A stretch of 64,000 nucleotides of DNA from Streptococcus sp. DTU_2020_1001019_1_SI_AUS_MUR_006 (GTDB lineage Bacteria > Bacillota > Bacilli > Lactobacillales > Streptococcaceae), in NCBI RefSeq assembly GCF_032340315.1, contig NZ_CP135436.1, forward strand, positions 310,001 through 374,000, in the 5' to 3' direction. Made by a program: the position numbers and the translations under genes. A model generated the notes under the pieces. It did no database searches and had not been told where the DNA came from. It saw only the letters and a list, made by a program, of their open reading frames with translations. The first letter of the stretch is position 1, and every line of letters starts with the position of its first letter. This document shows positions 27,721 through 37,615 of this stretch, one piece after another.

Positions 27721-28313
27721 TCTCTCTTCACCTGTTCATAGCTTTCTTTCCCATCGTTTAGTTTCTCCCAAATAACTACTTTTCCACTTTGCAGAGATTT
27801 TTGTACATCGATAATCCGTTGGTTGGAAGAGCCACGGAACTGAAGCATGAGATTACGCTTGCTTTTATCATACCGTCCATCGACAAGAATATCAATCATA
27901 GACAAGAGTTCTAGCTTATCTGGTGTCTCGAGCATCATCTCTTCCCAAGTATAGCCTGTCCAAGACCAGATGTCTTTTTCTGGCAATTCTTTCCGGATAC
28001 GTTTCACGAGAGGCAAGAGTATTCCTGTATTGAGGAAAGGTTCTCCTCCTAATAAAGTCAATCCTTGAACATAGGGTTGGGCAAGATCTGCCATGATTTG
28101 TTCTTCTAACTCTGGTGTATAGGGAATGCCAGCATTGAAAGACCAGGTCGCTACGTTGTAGCAACCTTCACAGTGAAACATACAGCCTGCTACATAGAGA
28201 GAATTGCGCACTCCCTCTCCATCGACAAAGTTAAAAGCCTTATAGTCAATGATGCGCCCTTGACTGAGTTCTTCACTCTTCCACTCGCCTGGTTTTGGTG
28301 TATTCCATGTCAT
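27717..28313 (-). CDS. nrdG: anaerobic ribonucleotide reductase activating protein NrdG
   Basis: Radical-SAM activase that forms the glycyl radical on NrdD. 198 residues, with the iron-sulfur motif CMFHCEGC (Cys44, Cys48, Cys51) and the following GG of TLLGGEPFLNTG for SAM binding. ATG 28313 lies 4 bp after the GNAT gene stop, and it overlaps the downstream kinase by 4 bp. The unit nrdD - 46-aa protein - GNAT - nrdG - kinase is a single operon by spacing. Confidence 0.95.
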   Translation of the reverse strand: MTWNTPKPGEWKSEELSQGRIIDYKAFNFVDGEGVRNSLYVAGCMFHCEGCYNVATWSFNAGIPYTPELEEQIMADLAQPYVQGLTLLGGEPFLNTGILLPLVKRIRKELPEKDIWSWTGYTWEEMMLETPDKLELLSMIDILVDGRYDKSKRNLMLQFRGSSNQRIIDVQKSLQSGKVVIWEKLNDGKESYEQVKRE

Positions 28314-28317
28314 CCTT

Positions 28318-28818
28318 CTACTCCAAGTCTATCCAATAGCGCTCCGTTCCATTTCGAACATCCTCCAACTCTCCATCATTAGCTAAGATAACAGCTCGGC
28401 TGGCAGGATTTTCTGTGCTACAAGTCACAAGCGCTCGTTTGATATTCTTTCCCTTAGCAACTTGTAGACCTTGTCGGAGGGATTCTTTCGCATAACCCTT
28501 ACCTCTTTCAGATGGACGAATGGAATAGCCAATGTGGCCTGCATGATTCAGCAAGCCCTCATTTAGTCTCAATCGCAGATTCAAAAATCCTAGAGCACGA
28601 CCTACAGCATCAAATGATACAAATTGAATAGAAGGAACACGATTTTCAGGCAAATTTATTCCCATTTCTTTTTGCATATTTGTCTCCAACCACTCTTCAT
28701 AATCAAAATTCTCAGCATCCCAAAATCCGCCATCATGGGCTGACTGGCTCTGTTCAAACTCTGCCATCATCTCTAAAACTGTTTCTTTATCTGCCAATGT
28801 CGGTTTGCGTAGTATCAT
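28318..28818 (-). CDS. GNAT-family N-acetyltransferase
   Basis: 166 residues, a GCN5-related acetyltransferase fold: MILRKPTLADKETVLEMMAE start and the acetyl-CoA loop RPSERGKGYAKESLRQGL (about 105-122), then CSTENPASRAVILANDG. I chose ATG 28818, 5 bp after GGAGG; a TTG four codons upstream overlaps that site. The substrate is unknown. Its place inside the anaerobic nrd operon, between nrdD and nrdG, is conserved in pneumococcus as I recall, so a link to anaerobic growth is possible but unproven. Confidence 0.87.
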   Translation of the reverse strand: MILRKPTLADKETVLEMMAEFEQSQSAHDGGFWDAENFDYEEWLETNMQKEMGINLPENRVPSIQFVSFDAVGRALGFLNLRLRLNEGLLNHAGHIGYSIRPSERGKGYAKESLRQGLQVAKGKNIKRALVTCSTENPASRAVILANDGELEDVRNGTERYWIDLE

Positions 28819-28855
28819 CTTTACCTCCAACTAAGAGAAAAGCGAGAGCGGACTC

Positions 28856-28996
28856 TCACTTTTTCTTATTCTTATTTAAAAATTGCTCTCTTAGGCTAGC
28901 CACTCGGTCTTTTCTATTGCTTCCACCTTTTGAATGTTTCTCGTGGAACCGTTGAACCAAAGCCTTGCCCTTATCGTCTAATTGATATTTTCCCAT
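28856..28996 (-). CDS. 46-residue basic protein in the nrdD-nrdG operon
   Basis: Translating the gap gives MGKYQLDDKGKALVQRFHEK, continuing to a Lys/Asn-rich tail NKNKKK. It is strongly basic, with no signal or membrane segment. ATG 28996 lies 11 bp after the nrdD stop with an AAAGAGA site. A gene of this size sits at the same place in pneumococcus (SP_0203, from memory). A small hairpin GAGAG/CTCTC (28844-28857) overlaps the stop codon. I do not know its function. Confidence 0.75.
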   Translation of the reverse strand: MGKYQLDDKGKALVQRFHEKHSKGGSNRKDRVASLREQFLNKNKKK

Positions 28997-29007
28997 TCTA
29001 TCTCTTT

Positions 29008-31215
29008 CTAATTTCTTACTTCATGTCCTGCCGTTTTAATTGTAGAACCGTTCATGTGTTTCACACGCGCAGCAATTTCCTTGTGCCTTCCATTAACCAT
29101 CGGACGGGCTTGTGGGTTCCCAAGATAGCCACAGGTCCGTTTAACCACATCTACTGTTTTAGGATCGTTATTCCCACAGTTAGGACAAGCAAATCCTCTC
29201 TCAGTAGGTTCAAAATCTCCTTCAAAATCACACTTGTAGCAACGGTCAATCGGAGTATTGGTTCCGAGATAACCTACACGGTCATAAGCATAATCCCAAA
29301 CAGCTTCCAAAGCCTTTGGATTTTGTTGGAGAACTGGGTACTCGCAGTAGTGGATAAAGCCACCAGATGCACCCGCTTCTGGGTAGACTTTCTCAAAGTC
29401 CAATTTTTCAAAAGGTGTTGGATTTTTGCGGACATCATAATGGAAGGAATTTGTGTAGTATTCTTTATCTGTGATATCTGGAATAGAGCCGAATTTCTCC
29501 GTATCCAAGCGACAGAAACGGTCTGTCAAACTTTCAGATGGTGTCGAATAGATAGAAAAGTGATATCCATATTGGTCAGACCACTCTTCCACTCGATGTT
29601 TCATATCTCGAATGATATCAAGGGTGAATTCTTTAGCTTCTGGATTGGTTTCCCAATTATTATCAAAGAAGACAGTCGCTACTTCATAAAGTCCAATGTA
29701 GCCAAGCGAAACAGTAGCACGGCGATTCTTAAAGAGCTCGTCAACACTTTCTTCCTTACCAAGACGACGGCCAAAAGCTCCGTATTGATAAAGGATAGGA
29801 GCATTAGCTGGAGTGGCTTCCTTGGTTCTTTCCACACGATAAACTAGAGCATCTTCAGCAATATTCATGCGCTCGTTGAAAATTTCCCAGAACTTATTCA
29901 GGTCGCCTTCTGATTCGAGGGCAATACGAGGAAGATTGACCGTCACCACCCCTAGATTCATACGGCCAGAGTTAACTTCAACTCCATCTTCATCCTTCCA
30001 TCCTTGAAGGAAAGAACGACAACCCATAGGAACCTTGAAGGAACCTGTCAACTCGACAATCTTATCATAAGACAAGACATCCGGGTACATGCGCTTAGTT
30101 GCACACTCAAGAGCCAACTGTTTGATGTCGTAGTTAGGTGAACCTTCCTCCAAGTTAAGTCCTCTTTTAAGAGTGAAGATCAATTTAGGGAAGATAGCTG
30201 TACGATGTTCTGATCCCAACCCCTTGATTCGAATGTTCAAGATAGCCTTTTGAATTTCACGTTCAAAACGACTGGTTCCTAGACCGAAACCAAGAGAGGT
30301 AAATGGCGTTTGCCCATTTGATGTAAAGAGGGTATTAATCTCGTACTCTAGAGATTGCATGGCATCATAGATATCTTTTTGGGTTTTCTTCCAGGCGTAC
30401 TCCTCACGCTTGTCAGGTAGTACCCATTCCTCCGCATCTTTGAGGTGTTTTTGGTAATTTTTTTCTGCATAAGGAGCCAAGACTTCATCAATACGGTCTG
30501 CTGAACAGCCTCCATACTGACTTGATGCAACGTTGGCGATGATTTGAGATATCTGAGCAGTTGCGGTCTGAATAGACTTAGGACTCTCTACCTCAGCATT
30601 CCCAATCTTAAAACCATTTTCCAACATGCCCTTGAAATCAATTAAACAGCAGTTAGTCATCGGGGTGTAAGGGCTATAGTCCAAATCGTGATAGTGGATA
30701 TCCCCTTTTTGGTGGGCATTAGCTACGTGCTTAGGAAGCATTTGAAGGCCGATGGATTTCCCAACAATCCCTGCAGTCAAATCACGTTGGGTGTTAAAAA
30801 CATCACTATCTTTATTAGCATTCTCATTGACAACTGCCTGGTCTTTGTTGAGAAGTTTATGGATACTGAAGTTAATATCTGTTGCTTTTGAACGCTCAAA
30901 ATCCCTTTGTGTCCGATAGGTGATATATTCCTCTGCCAAGGCATATTCTTTAGCTTCCAACAACTCGTGTTCTACGATATTTTGAATTTCATAAATCTTA
31001 ACTCCCTTTGGAAAGCGACTATGAATTTCTTTGACAATACGCTCAGTCAGAGCATTAAGGCGCTTTTCGACTAAGGGTGTCACGTCCATAACCTTGTCTG
31101 CCGCCTTGTGGAGAGCCTTGTCAATCTTGTCCACATCAAATACAACACGTCTCCCATCTCGTTTCTCGACGAAGAGAGTTGGCAAAATTGTAATTTTTTC
31201 TTCTAGTGCAATCAT
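29008..31215 (-). CDS. nrdD: anaerobic (class III) ribonucleoside-triphosphate reductase
   Basis: Makes dNTPs without oxygen by glycyl-radical chemistry. 735 residues: N-terminal ATP-cone with EKRDGRRVVFDVDKIDKALH (about 17-36), the barrel with active-site CCLIDFKGML and MGCRSFL, a zinc site CYKC...CPNC, and the glycyl-radical motif RTCGYLG (Gly near 696). I used ATG 31215, 7 bp after AAGAG, over the ATG two codons earlier, which lies 1 bp from that site. First gene of its operon, behind a possible NrdR-controlled promoter. Confidence 0.95.
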   Translation of the reverse strand: MIALEEKITILPTLFVEKRDGRRVVFDVDKIDKALHKAADKVMDVTPLVEKRLNALTERIVKEIHSRFPKGVKIYEIQNIVEHELLEAKEYALAEEYITYRTQRDFERSKATDINFSIHKLLNKDQAVVNENANKDSDVFNTQRDLTAGIVGKSIGLQMLPKHVANAHQKGDIHYHDLDYSPYTPMTNCCLIDFKGMLENGFKIGNAEVESPKSIQTATAQISQIIANVASSQYGGCSADRIDEVLAPYAEKNYQKHLKDAEEWVLPDKREEYAWKKTQKDIYDAMQSLEYEINTLFTSNGQTPFTSLGFGLGTSRFEREIQKAILNIRIKGLGSEHRTAIFPKLIFTLKRGLNLEEGSPNYDIKQLALECATKRMYPDVLSYDKIVELTGSFKVPMGCRSFLQGWKDEDGVEVNSGRMNLGVVTVNLPRIALESEGDLNKFWEIFNERMNIAEDALVYRVERTKEATPANAPILYQYGAFGRRLGKEESVDELFKNRRATVSLGYIGLYEVATVFFDNNWETNPEAKEFTLDIIRDMKHRVEEWSDQYGYHFSIYSTPSESLTDRFCRLDTEKFGSIPDITDKEYYTNSFHYDVRKNPTPFEKLDFEKVYPEAGASGGFIHYCEYPVLQQNPKALEAVWDYAYDRVGYLGTNTPIDRCYKCDFEGDFEPTERGFACPNCGNNDPKTVDVVKRTCGYLGNPQARPMVNGRHKEIAARVKHMNGSTIKTAGHEVRN

Positions 31216-31252
31216 ATGCATGCTCTTTTCTAAAATGTTCTTTCTAAAAAGT

Positions 31253-31331
31253 ATTATACCACTCTAAAAAGAAAAATCAATATCTTGTGTTAAAAATCCT
31301 AAAATTTTTAAAAATACACAAGATATTGATT
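31253..31331 (-). promoter_or_regulatory. nrdD promoter with 16-bp inverted repeat (NrdR boxes or terminator)
   Basis: -10 TATAAT (31253-31258) and -35 TTGATT (31275-31280, 16-bp spacer) on the minus strand. AATCAATATCTTGTGT (31275-31290) is the exact inverse of ACACAAGATATTGATT (31316-31331). Each fits the NrdR-box consensus acaCwAtATaTwGtgt at 13 of 16 positions, and the proximal copy covers the -35. The same repeat, with the T-rich tract after it, would also work as a terminator for the gene ending at 31335. Confidence 0.6.
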
Positions 31332-31334
31332 ATT

Positions 31335-32888
31335 TTATTTTAATTTGTAAAGTTTAAAGTCTTTGAATTCACTTTGAACTGGTTGATAACTTTCTGCCAG
31401 AAGCTGTTCTACTTCTGTCCAGAGAGCTGTTTTGGTATTGACCACAATCACTTTAGGCTGATTATCACGTAAATCATTGACAAGTTTGCTACGATTTGCA
31501 TCAAGGCCAGTATATAATTTTGGTGATAGCAACTGACTAGCTGCTAAACGTTCACTAGTCTTATAACCATTCGTAAGATCATCCCATATATAAATACGAT
31601 CGGTTGCCTGTGTTTGTCCTTTAACCGTAGTTTCTATACGAGTTCGTTCTTGATATTGTTCTGAGTGAAGGACATAGCGCGCTAGTAGAGGGGCCAAGAA
31701 TAGGTAAGTCAGGGCCAAGATAGGCAGGTAAGCATTCCCTTTAAGGAAGATTGCCCATACCGAAGGGGCTTCGCTATATCTTCTACGACGACTCACTCCT
31801 TCTGTATCATTAGCACGAATTCGAGTCAATAGTAAAATAGACAAGAAAGGAAGCAACTCAGCTAGACGACTTCCATGGATCGGTTCAGTAGAGAAAATTT
31901 CCAAGCTTAGTGATAGTACAAGAGCAAGCGCAGCAAATATGGATAAGACGTATTGTTTGCTTGGTTTAGACTGGAAAAAGCCTGCAGACACCAGGGTCAA
32001 TCCTCCAAGACCAATTGTTAACAATCCATAAAAAAGGAGATTTTCTAGCAAGACTGGATTGGACATAAAATTCAAACTATCAATTGGATAGAGAATTTGG
32101 CTAATGGCACTCCCGAAGCTCCCTTTGTAAACTGTGTAGTAACCGATTGGATAAAAGAGGAGTAAAAATCCTAGACCAACCGCAAGAAATTGATAAAAGC
32201 CGCGAGCCCAGTAACCACGCCCAATATTAAAGGCTAACAAAGCAAAGAATAAGACCAGAGTATATAGAACTGTGACTAGAGGTGCCAAGAAGAAGGCAAG
32301 CGCCAAACTCATCCCGATACGTAAGAAACCTTTGTCATGATTAGATTCTGCCAAATAGGTTGTGACTAAATTTAGAGCGTAGAATAAGAATGGAAGGGCA
32401 AGAATTGTGGCATAGCCACCACCAAAGCTAAGTCCTCCAGCAAGAAGGTAAAAAATCGTCAACACTTGTCGCGACTGCTCGTCCTCTTTCGTCAAGTCAT
32501 AAGTTGAACGAAAAAGAAAAATTCCAGCGCCCACTAAAGCAAGCCAAGTAAAGGCTGCAAACAAAATACTACCCTTGCTTAGATACTGTAAAAAGTAATA
32601 GAGGAGCCCACTCGTTCCAAAATAGTCTGTGTAGATTTCTCCTCCTTGGTGCATGGCCCATCCAATATAGAAATCCTGAGCCTGCTCTGGACTGGTCAAT
32701 CCTAGCACAAAAGGAAGAACTACAGATACAAGTACCGCTAAAGTGCTCCAAATTAAGATTTTAAACAATGGTAAGCGAGCAGATTGTCGTGTTTCAAACT
32801 CTTCTCGCTCCTCTCCCCCAGCTGAATTTTCTTGATTTCCAGTCCAAGTTGGAGTTGGTTCGTCTTCTAATCTGCCATATACGTTCAT
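31335..32888 (-). CDS. polytopic membrane protein, probable GT-C-type glycosyltransferase
   Basis: 517 residues: a polar cytoplasmic N-terminus (1-40, GNQENSAGGEEREEFETRQS), about eleven to twelve membrane segments (43-430) and a C-terminal soluble domain (about 435-517) probably outside. The first external loop, GGEIYTDYFGTSGLLYYFLQ, follows the xY.DYF...GLLYY pattern of GT-C/ArnT-like enzymes that use lipid-linked sugars, with an acidic residue where their catalytic Asp sits. I do not recognise a named family; the glycosyltransferase call is inference. It has its own promoter at 32918-32946 and sits downstream of mnmG. Confidence 0.6.
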   Translation of the reverse strand: MNVYGRLEDEPTPTWTGNQENSAGGEEREEFETRQSARLPLFKILIWSTLAVLVSVVLPFVLGLTSPEQAQDFYIGWAMHQGGEIYTDYFGTSGLLYYFLQYLSKGSILFAAFTWLALVGAGIFLFRSTYDLTKEDEQSRQVLTIFYLLAGGLSFGGGYATILALPFLFYALNLVTTYLAESNHDKGFLRIGMSLALAFFLAPLVTVLYTLVLFFALLAFNIGRGYWARGFYQFLAVGLGFLLLFYPIGYYTVYKGSFGSAISQILYPIDSLNFMSNPVLLENLLFYGLLTIGLGGLTLVSAGFFQSKPSKQYVLSIFAALALVLSLSLEIFSTEPIHGSRLAELLPFLSILLLTRIRANDTEGVSRRRRYSEAPSVWAIFLKGNAYLPILALTYLFLAPLLARYVLHSEQYQERTRIETTVKGQTQATDRIYIWDDLTNGYKTSERLAASQLLSPKLYTGLDANRSKLVNDLRDNQPKVIVVNTKTALWTEVEQLLAESYQPVQSEFKDFKLYKLK

Positions 32889-32917
32889 TCATTCTCTCCT
32901 AGATTTTGATTTGTTCT

Positions 32918-32946
32918 AGTATATCAAAAAGTCTAGTTCTTGTCAG
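32918..32946 (-). promoter_or_regulatory. promoter of the GT-C-like gene
   Basis: Minus-strand CTGACA (32941-32946), 17-bp spacer, TGATATACT (hexamer 32918-32923). It lies inside and just after the 3' end of the 44-codon gene. Confidence 0.7.
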
Positions 32947-33067
32947 CCTGCTGAGGACATTTATTCAGCTTTTTATAGAGACTAGCGAAGCGTTCAATCT
33001 CATAAAAACGGTGAAAAGACGCCTTTTTATAGGCTTCTAAAAAATTTTTTTCTTCTACTGTTATCAT
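32933..33067 (-). CDS. 44-residue hypothetical protein
   Basis: MITVEEKNFLEAYKKASFHR onward, ending NKCPQQADKN; a soluble, basic, probably helical peptide. Support is an excellent AAAGGAG site 6 bp before ATG 33067 and a non-random composition. I do not recognise the family. It follows the mnmG terminator, and its last codons carry the promoter of the next gene. A hairpin TTCTCTTT / AAAGAGAA (about 33079-33102) lies just before its ribosome binding site and could affect translation. Confidence 0.55.
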   Translation of the reverse strand: MITVEEKNFLEAYKKASFHRFYEIERFASLYKKLNKCPQQADKN

Positions 33068-33112
33068 ATCTTCTCCTTTTCTCTTTATTCGAAAAAAGAG
33101 AAGCAATCTATT

Positions 33113-33143
33113 AAAAAAAATGAATTCCCTAAAAGAGAATTCA
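33113..33143 (-). terminator. terminator after mnmG
   Basis: TGAATTC (33121-33127) pairs with GAATTCA (33137-33143), extended inward by a G-U and a C-G pair, followed on the minus strand by eight T residues (33113-33120). Confidence 0.88.
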
Positions 33144-33154
33144 GCACTTTGTCT

Positions 33155-35071
33155 TTAGTCTGCCTTTTTTTCTAAATTTTTTGAAATGCTTCGATTTTTA
33201 CCTTCAAGATACACCATAAGAATGGAGATATCTGCTGGGTTTACTCCCGAAATACGGCTGGCTTGGCCGATAGTTTCGGGATTGATGAGTTTGAACTTCT
33301 GGCGAGCTTCTGTCGCAATGGAATCAATGTCATCCCAGTCGATGTTGGCTGGAATGCGTTTTTCTTCCATGCGTTTCATCTTGGCAACCTGATCCATGGC
33401 TTTTGAGATATAGCCTTCGTACTTGATTTCTGTTTCAATCAATTCGATAATCTTGTCATCTAACTCTTCAGCAGCAGGTCCGATGAAAGCCACCACATCT
33501 TGGTAAGAGACTTCTGGGCGACGAAGGAATTCCTTGGCTGTCACCGCATCTGTCAACGGCTTGAATCCCATCGCTTCAACCTTAGCATTGGTTTCCTTGA
33601 CTGGCTTGAGTTTGATGCTGTCGAGACGTTTCATTTCATTATCAAACTGATTTTTCTTGATTTCAAAGCGAGCCCAGCGTTCATCGTCCACAAGTCCAAT
33701 CTCACGTCCCATCTCAGTCAAACGCATATCGGCATTGTCATGACGGAGAATGAGACGGTATTCAGCACGACTAGTCAAGAGACGGTAGGGTTCAATAGTT
33801 CCTTTGGTCACCAAGTCATCAATCATCACTCCGATATAACCGTCACTGCGCTTCAAAATTAACTCAGGCTTGCCTTGGATTTTCAGAGCTGCGTTGATCC
33901 CCGCGATAATCCCTTGGCCTGCTGCCTCTTCGTAACCAGATGTGCCATTTGTCTGACCAGCTGTGAAAAGTCCTGAGATTTTCTTGGTTTCAAGCGTTGC
34001 ACGCAACTGATGAGGCAAGACCATGTCGTACTCAATGGCATAACCTGTACGCATCATTTCTGCATTTTCCAAACCTTTGATAGAATGAACCAGCTCACGT
34101 TGGACATCCTCAGGAAGACTGGTTGAAAGCCCTTGAACATAAACTTCCTCTGTATTGCGACCTTCTGGCTCAAGGAAGAGTTGGTGACGTTCCTTATCCG
34201 CAAAGCGAACAATCTTATCCTCAATCGATGGACAGTAACGAGGCCCCACTCCCTTGACCACACCTGTAAACATAGGCGCACGGTGGAGGTTGTTTTGGAT
34301 AATCTCATGACTGGTACCATTGGTGTAGGTCAACCAGCATGGCACTTGGTCCTTGACATAATCCTCATCTCGTGAAGTGTATGAGAAATGATTAGGCGCT
34401 TCGTCTCCTGGCTGAATCTCGGTCACATCGTAGTTGATTGAAGAAGCCTTGACACGTGGAGGGGTTCCTGTCTTGAAACGACCAATTTCGAGTCCTAATT
34501 CCTTGAGGTTGTCAGCAAGGTTAATAGAAGCTAGACTGTGATTAGGACCTGATGAATACTTAAGGTCTCCAATGATGATTTCCCCACGGAGGGCAGTCCC
34601 TGTCGTCACGATAACGGCCTTAGCAGCATATTCTTGATGGGTCGCTGTACGGACACCGACAACCTTGCCATCTTCCACCAAAATCTCATCAATCATGGTT
34701 TGACGAAGGGTCAGATTTTCTTGATTTTCAACCGTCTTGCGCATCTCCTTAGAGTAAAGCTCCTTGTCAGCCTGCGCACGAAGGGCACGGACAGCTGGCC
34801 CCTTCCCTGTGTTGAGCATCTTCATCTGGATGTAAGTCTTGTCAATGGTCTTAGCCATCTCGCCACCTAGGGCATCGACTTCACGCACAACAATCCCCTT
34901 GGCAGAACCACCGATAGAGGGATTACAAGGCATGAAAGCCAGCATTTCAATGTTGATAGTCGCAAGTAAAACCTTACAACCCATACGACTAGCAGCTAAG
35001 GAAGCCTCAACCCCAGCGTGTCCCGCACCAATTACAATAATATCGTATTCTTCAGTAAAATTATATGTCAT
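33155..35071 (-). CDS. mnmG: tRNA uridine 5-carboxymethylaminomethyl modification enzyme MnmG (GidA)
   Basis: With MnmE it installs cmnm5 on wobble U34. 638 residues: FAD-binding [20 protein letters not shown] (about 11-30), [32 protein letters not shown], and the second dinucleotide motif [20 protein letters not shown] (about 365-384). Full length. The ATG overlaps the upstream Nudix gene by 11 bp. It is in one unit with mnmA, whose 2-thiolation acts on the same base. Confidence 0.95.
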   Translation of the reverse strand: MTYNFTEEYDIIVIGAGHAGVEASLAASRMGCKVLLATINIEMLAFMPCNPSIGGSAKGIVVREVDALGGEMAKTIDKTYIQMKMLNTGKGPAVRALRAQADKELYSKEMRKTVENQENLTLRQTMIDEILVEDGKVVGVRTATHQEYAAKAVIVTTGTALRGEIIIGDLKYSSGPNHSLASINLADNLKELGLEIGRFKTGTPPRVKASSINYDVTEIQPGDEAPNHFSYTSRDEDYVKDQVPCWLTYTNGTSHEIIQNNLHRAPMFTGVVKGVGPRYCPSIEDKIVRFADKERHQLFLEPEGRNTEEVYVQGLSTSLPEDVQRELVHSIKGLENAEMMRTGYAIEYDMVLPHQLRATLETKKISGLFTAGQTNGTSGYEEAAGQGIIAGINAALKIQGKPELILKRSDGYIGVMIDDLVTKGTIEPYRLLTSRAEYRLILRHDNADMRLTEMGREIGLVDDERWARFEIKKNQFDNEMKRLDSIKLKPVKETNAKVEAMGFKPLTDAVTAKEFLRRPEVSYQDVVAFIGPAAEELDDKIIELIETEIKYEGYISKAMDQVAKMKRMEEKRIPANIDWDDIDSIATEARQKFKLINPETIGQASRISGVNPADISILMVYLEGKNRSISKNLEKKAD

Positions 35072-35492
35072 TTCTTAACCTTTCAAAAATTTCTCGCAAA
35101 TAAGGAACTAACTTCTCCTCCTCTAGAGCTTGAGCCATAGTAACCCGTTTAAAGTGTGTATGCTCTTCAGGATCTAATCTGATAATTGGCTTCTCCCCAA
35201 CCCACTCTGCTTTATAAACTAAGCGAGTAAAGACCGTATCCTTAGAGGTATCCAGTTGACTATCTTCGTGAAGAAGTTTGAGCGAACTGCTATCTAGCCT
35301 AACTCCCGCTTCTTCAATACATTCTCTAAGAGCTCCATCTCGCGGAAGTTCACCCTTTTCAACCCCGCCACCAGGAATATCCCAGTAAGTCGGATAAACG
35401 TTGGGTTGTCCTCTTTTAATTTCCGAACGCTGAATGAGTAAATAATCACCACCACTATGAACAAGTACATGGGCAATAAGCTTAACCATCAT
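35061..35492 (-). CDS. Nudix hydrolase (MutT-like)
   Basis: 143 residues with a complete Nudix box [20 protein letters not shown] then EAGV (about 42-65), the G-x5-E-x7-REUxEE pattern for metal-dependent cleavage of nucleoside diphosphate derivatives. Substrate not readable. Two ATGs in a row follow AGGAG; either may be used. It overlaps mnmG by 11 bp and follows the second Nudix gene by 8 bp. Confidence 0.85.
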   Translation of the reverse strand: MMVKLIAHVLVHSGGDYLLIQRSEIKRGQPNVYPTYWDIPGGGVEKGELPRDGALRECIEEAGVRLDSSSLKLLHEDSQLDTSKDTVFTRLVYKAEWVGEKPIIRLDPEEHTHFKRVTMAQALEEEKLVPYLREIFERLRNDI

Positions 35493-35500
35493 TTTCTCTC

Positions 35501-35956
35501 CTATTCGTTAAGATGGATGTGTCGTAATTGTCCGTCCCAATCTGGTAGGGCTGTCTTTAAAAAGGCTGGAACCAGCTGAATATCCTCAAACTTGTCCAAG
35601 TCAATCCACTCACAGGGTTGCGTTTTCTCATCTTCCTGCATGGTCAACGGGGCATCTTCAAGCAAATCCACTAGATAATGAAACTCGATATTGTGATAAT
35701 AGACACCGTCTTGTTCAAAACGATTTTCAACTACAAAAGCTAGTTGCCCAGCTTGAGCTTTGACACCCAGTTCTTCCTTCACTTCACGGACTACCGCATC
35801 TTCCGTTCTCTCATTGACTTGAATCGCACCACCAATAGTGTAATACTTGCCCTTGTCTTTGGTAACTAGAAGCTTGTGATTTTGGACAATCAAGGCTGTC
35901 GCCCGAACTCCAAAAACCGTATTTTCTACTTTTGTCCGAAAGTCTTGTTGAATCAT
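35501..35956 (-). CDS. Nudix hydrolase (MutT family)
   Basis: 151 residues. The Nudix helix is GGAIQVNERTEDAVVREVKE then ELGV (about 51-74): the G-x5-E-x7-RE-x-EE spacing is kept. I chose ATG 35956 behind AGGAAA; a nine-codon extension would absorb the ribosome binding site. A 26-codon Cys-rich ORF ends just before that site. It has its own promoter at 36068-36095 directly after mnmA. Substrate unknown. Confidence 0.87.
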   Translation of the reverse strand: MIQQDFRTKVENTVFGVRATALIVQNHKLLVTKDKGKYYTIGGAIQVNERTEDAVVREVKEELGVKAQAGQLAFVVENRFEQDGVYYHNIEFHYLVDLLEDAPLTMQEDEKTQPCEWIDLDKFEDIQLVPAFLKTALPDWDGQLRHIHLNE

Positions 35957-35970
35957 CTTTTTCCTTTCCT

Positions 35971-36051
35971 CTAAACGACACAAAAACAGTCAAAACTCCA
36001 AAGAAGTGCAGGACAAAAAAGCCTGCAACATCCATGAGCTTTGACCATCAT
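35971..36051 (-). CDS. 26-codon cysteine-rich mini-ORF, possible leader peptide
   Basis: MMVKAHGCCRLFCPALLWSF, then DCFCVV and TAG. Five of 26 residues are Cys. It begins about 10 nt after the predicted transcription start of the promoter at 36068-36095, has no clear ribosome binding site, and its stop codon abuts the AGGAAAGG site of the Nudix gene. A GCAGG/CCTGC hairpin lies within it. It may be a chance ORF; the placement is what makes it worth listing. Confidence 0.3.
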   Translation of the reverse strand: MMVKAHGCCRLFCPALLWSFDCFCVV

Positions 36052-36067
36052 TTCTATTGCTTTTATT

Positions 36068-36095
36068 ATTGTAGCAAATTGAGAAAATTTGTCAA
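36068..36095 (-). promoter_or_regulatory. promoter of the Nudix-Nudix-mnmG unit
   Basis: Minus-strand consensus TTGACA (36090-36095), 16-bp spacer, TACAAT (36068-36073), starting 1 bp from the mnmA stop codon. Confidence 0.75.
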
Positions 36096-36096
36096 T

Positions 36097-37327
<1,231 letters not shown>

Positions 37328-37381
37328 GGAAGAGGCTGATAATCTACCAAGCTCTAGCATAAGACACTTTTTCATTCCAAA

Positions 37382-37615
37382 CTATTCTTTATAGAAAAAA
37401 CACCTATAAATTCGTGCAATAGTTAAAATACAAACAAATATAATTCCCAAAATAGATAACACTATTTTCATAAAACTCATTTCAGAACCTATAACATATA
37501 TATGAAAAAGAGGGGCTAGTCCTACACATAGAGACAATAGATAACTAATAAATCTTATCTCACCAATTCCTGCAAAAAAATGTTTCATTTTAAATATCCC
37601 AATTTTACCTTCCAT
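37382..37615 (-). CDS. small two-segment membrane protein of unknown function
   Basis: From ATG 37615, 77 residues with MKHFFAGIGEIRFISYLL then two hydrophobic stretches (about 18-38 and 44-64, MKIVLSILGIIFVCILTIAR) and a basic end. No ribosome binding site is convincing, and a longer reading from 37639 overlaps the remnant upstream. No family recognised. It resembles small bacteriocin-immunity-type membrane proteins only in general shape. Confidence 0.4.
   Translation of the reverse strand: MEGKIGIFKMKHFFAGIGEIRFISYLLSLCVGLAPLFHIYVIGSEMSFMKIVLSILGIIFVCILTIARIYRCFFYKE

Noticed and set aside
28935..28950. Second parS-like sequence TGTTTCTCGTGGAACC
   Set aside because: Three mismatches to the parS consensus and it lies inside the coding sequence of the 46-residue protein, so it is probably chance.
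28930..29847. 305-codon open frame on the plus strand
   Set aside because: It is exactly antisense to nrdD, has a Cys/Phe/Ile-rich random composition and no ribosome binding site.
36008..36026. GCAGG/CCTGC hairpin as a terminator after mnmA
   Set aside because: The stem is only 5 bp with the T run in its loop, and it lies downstream of a strong promoter.
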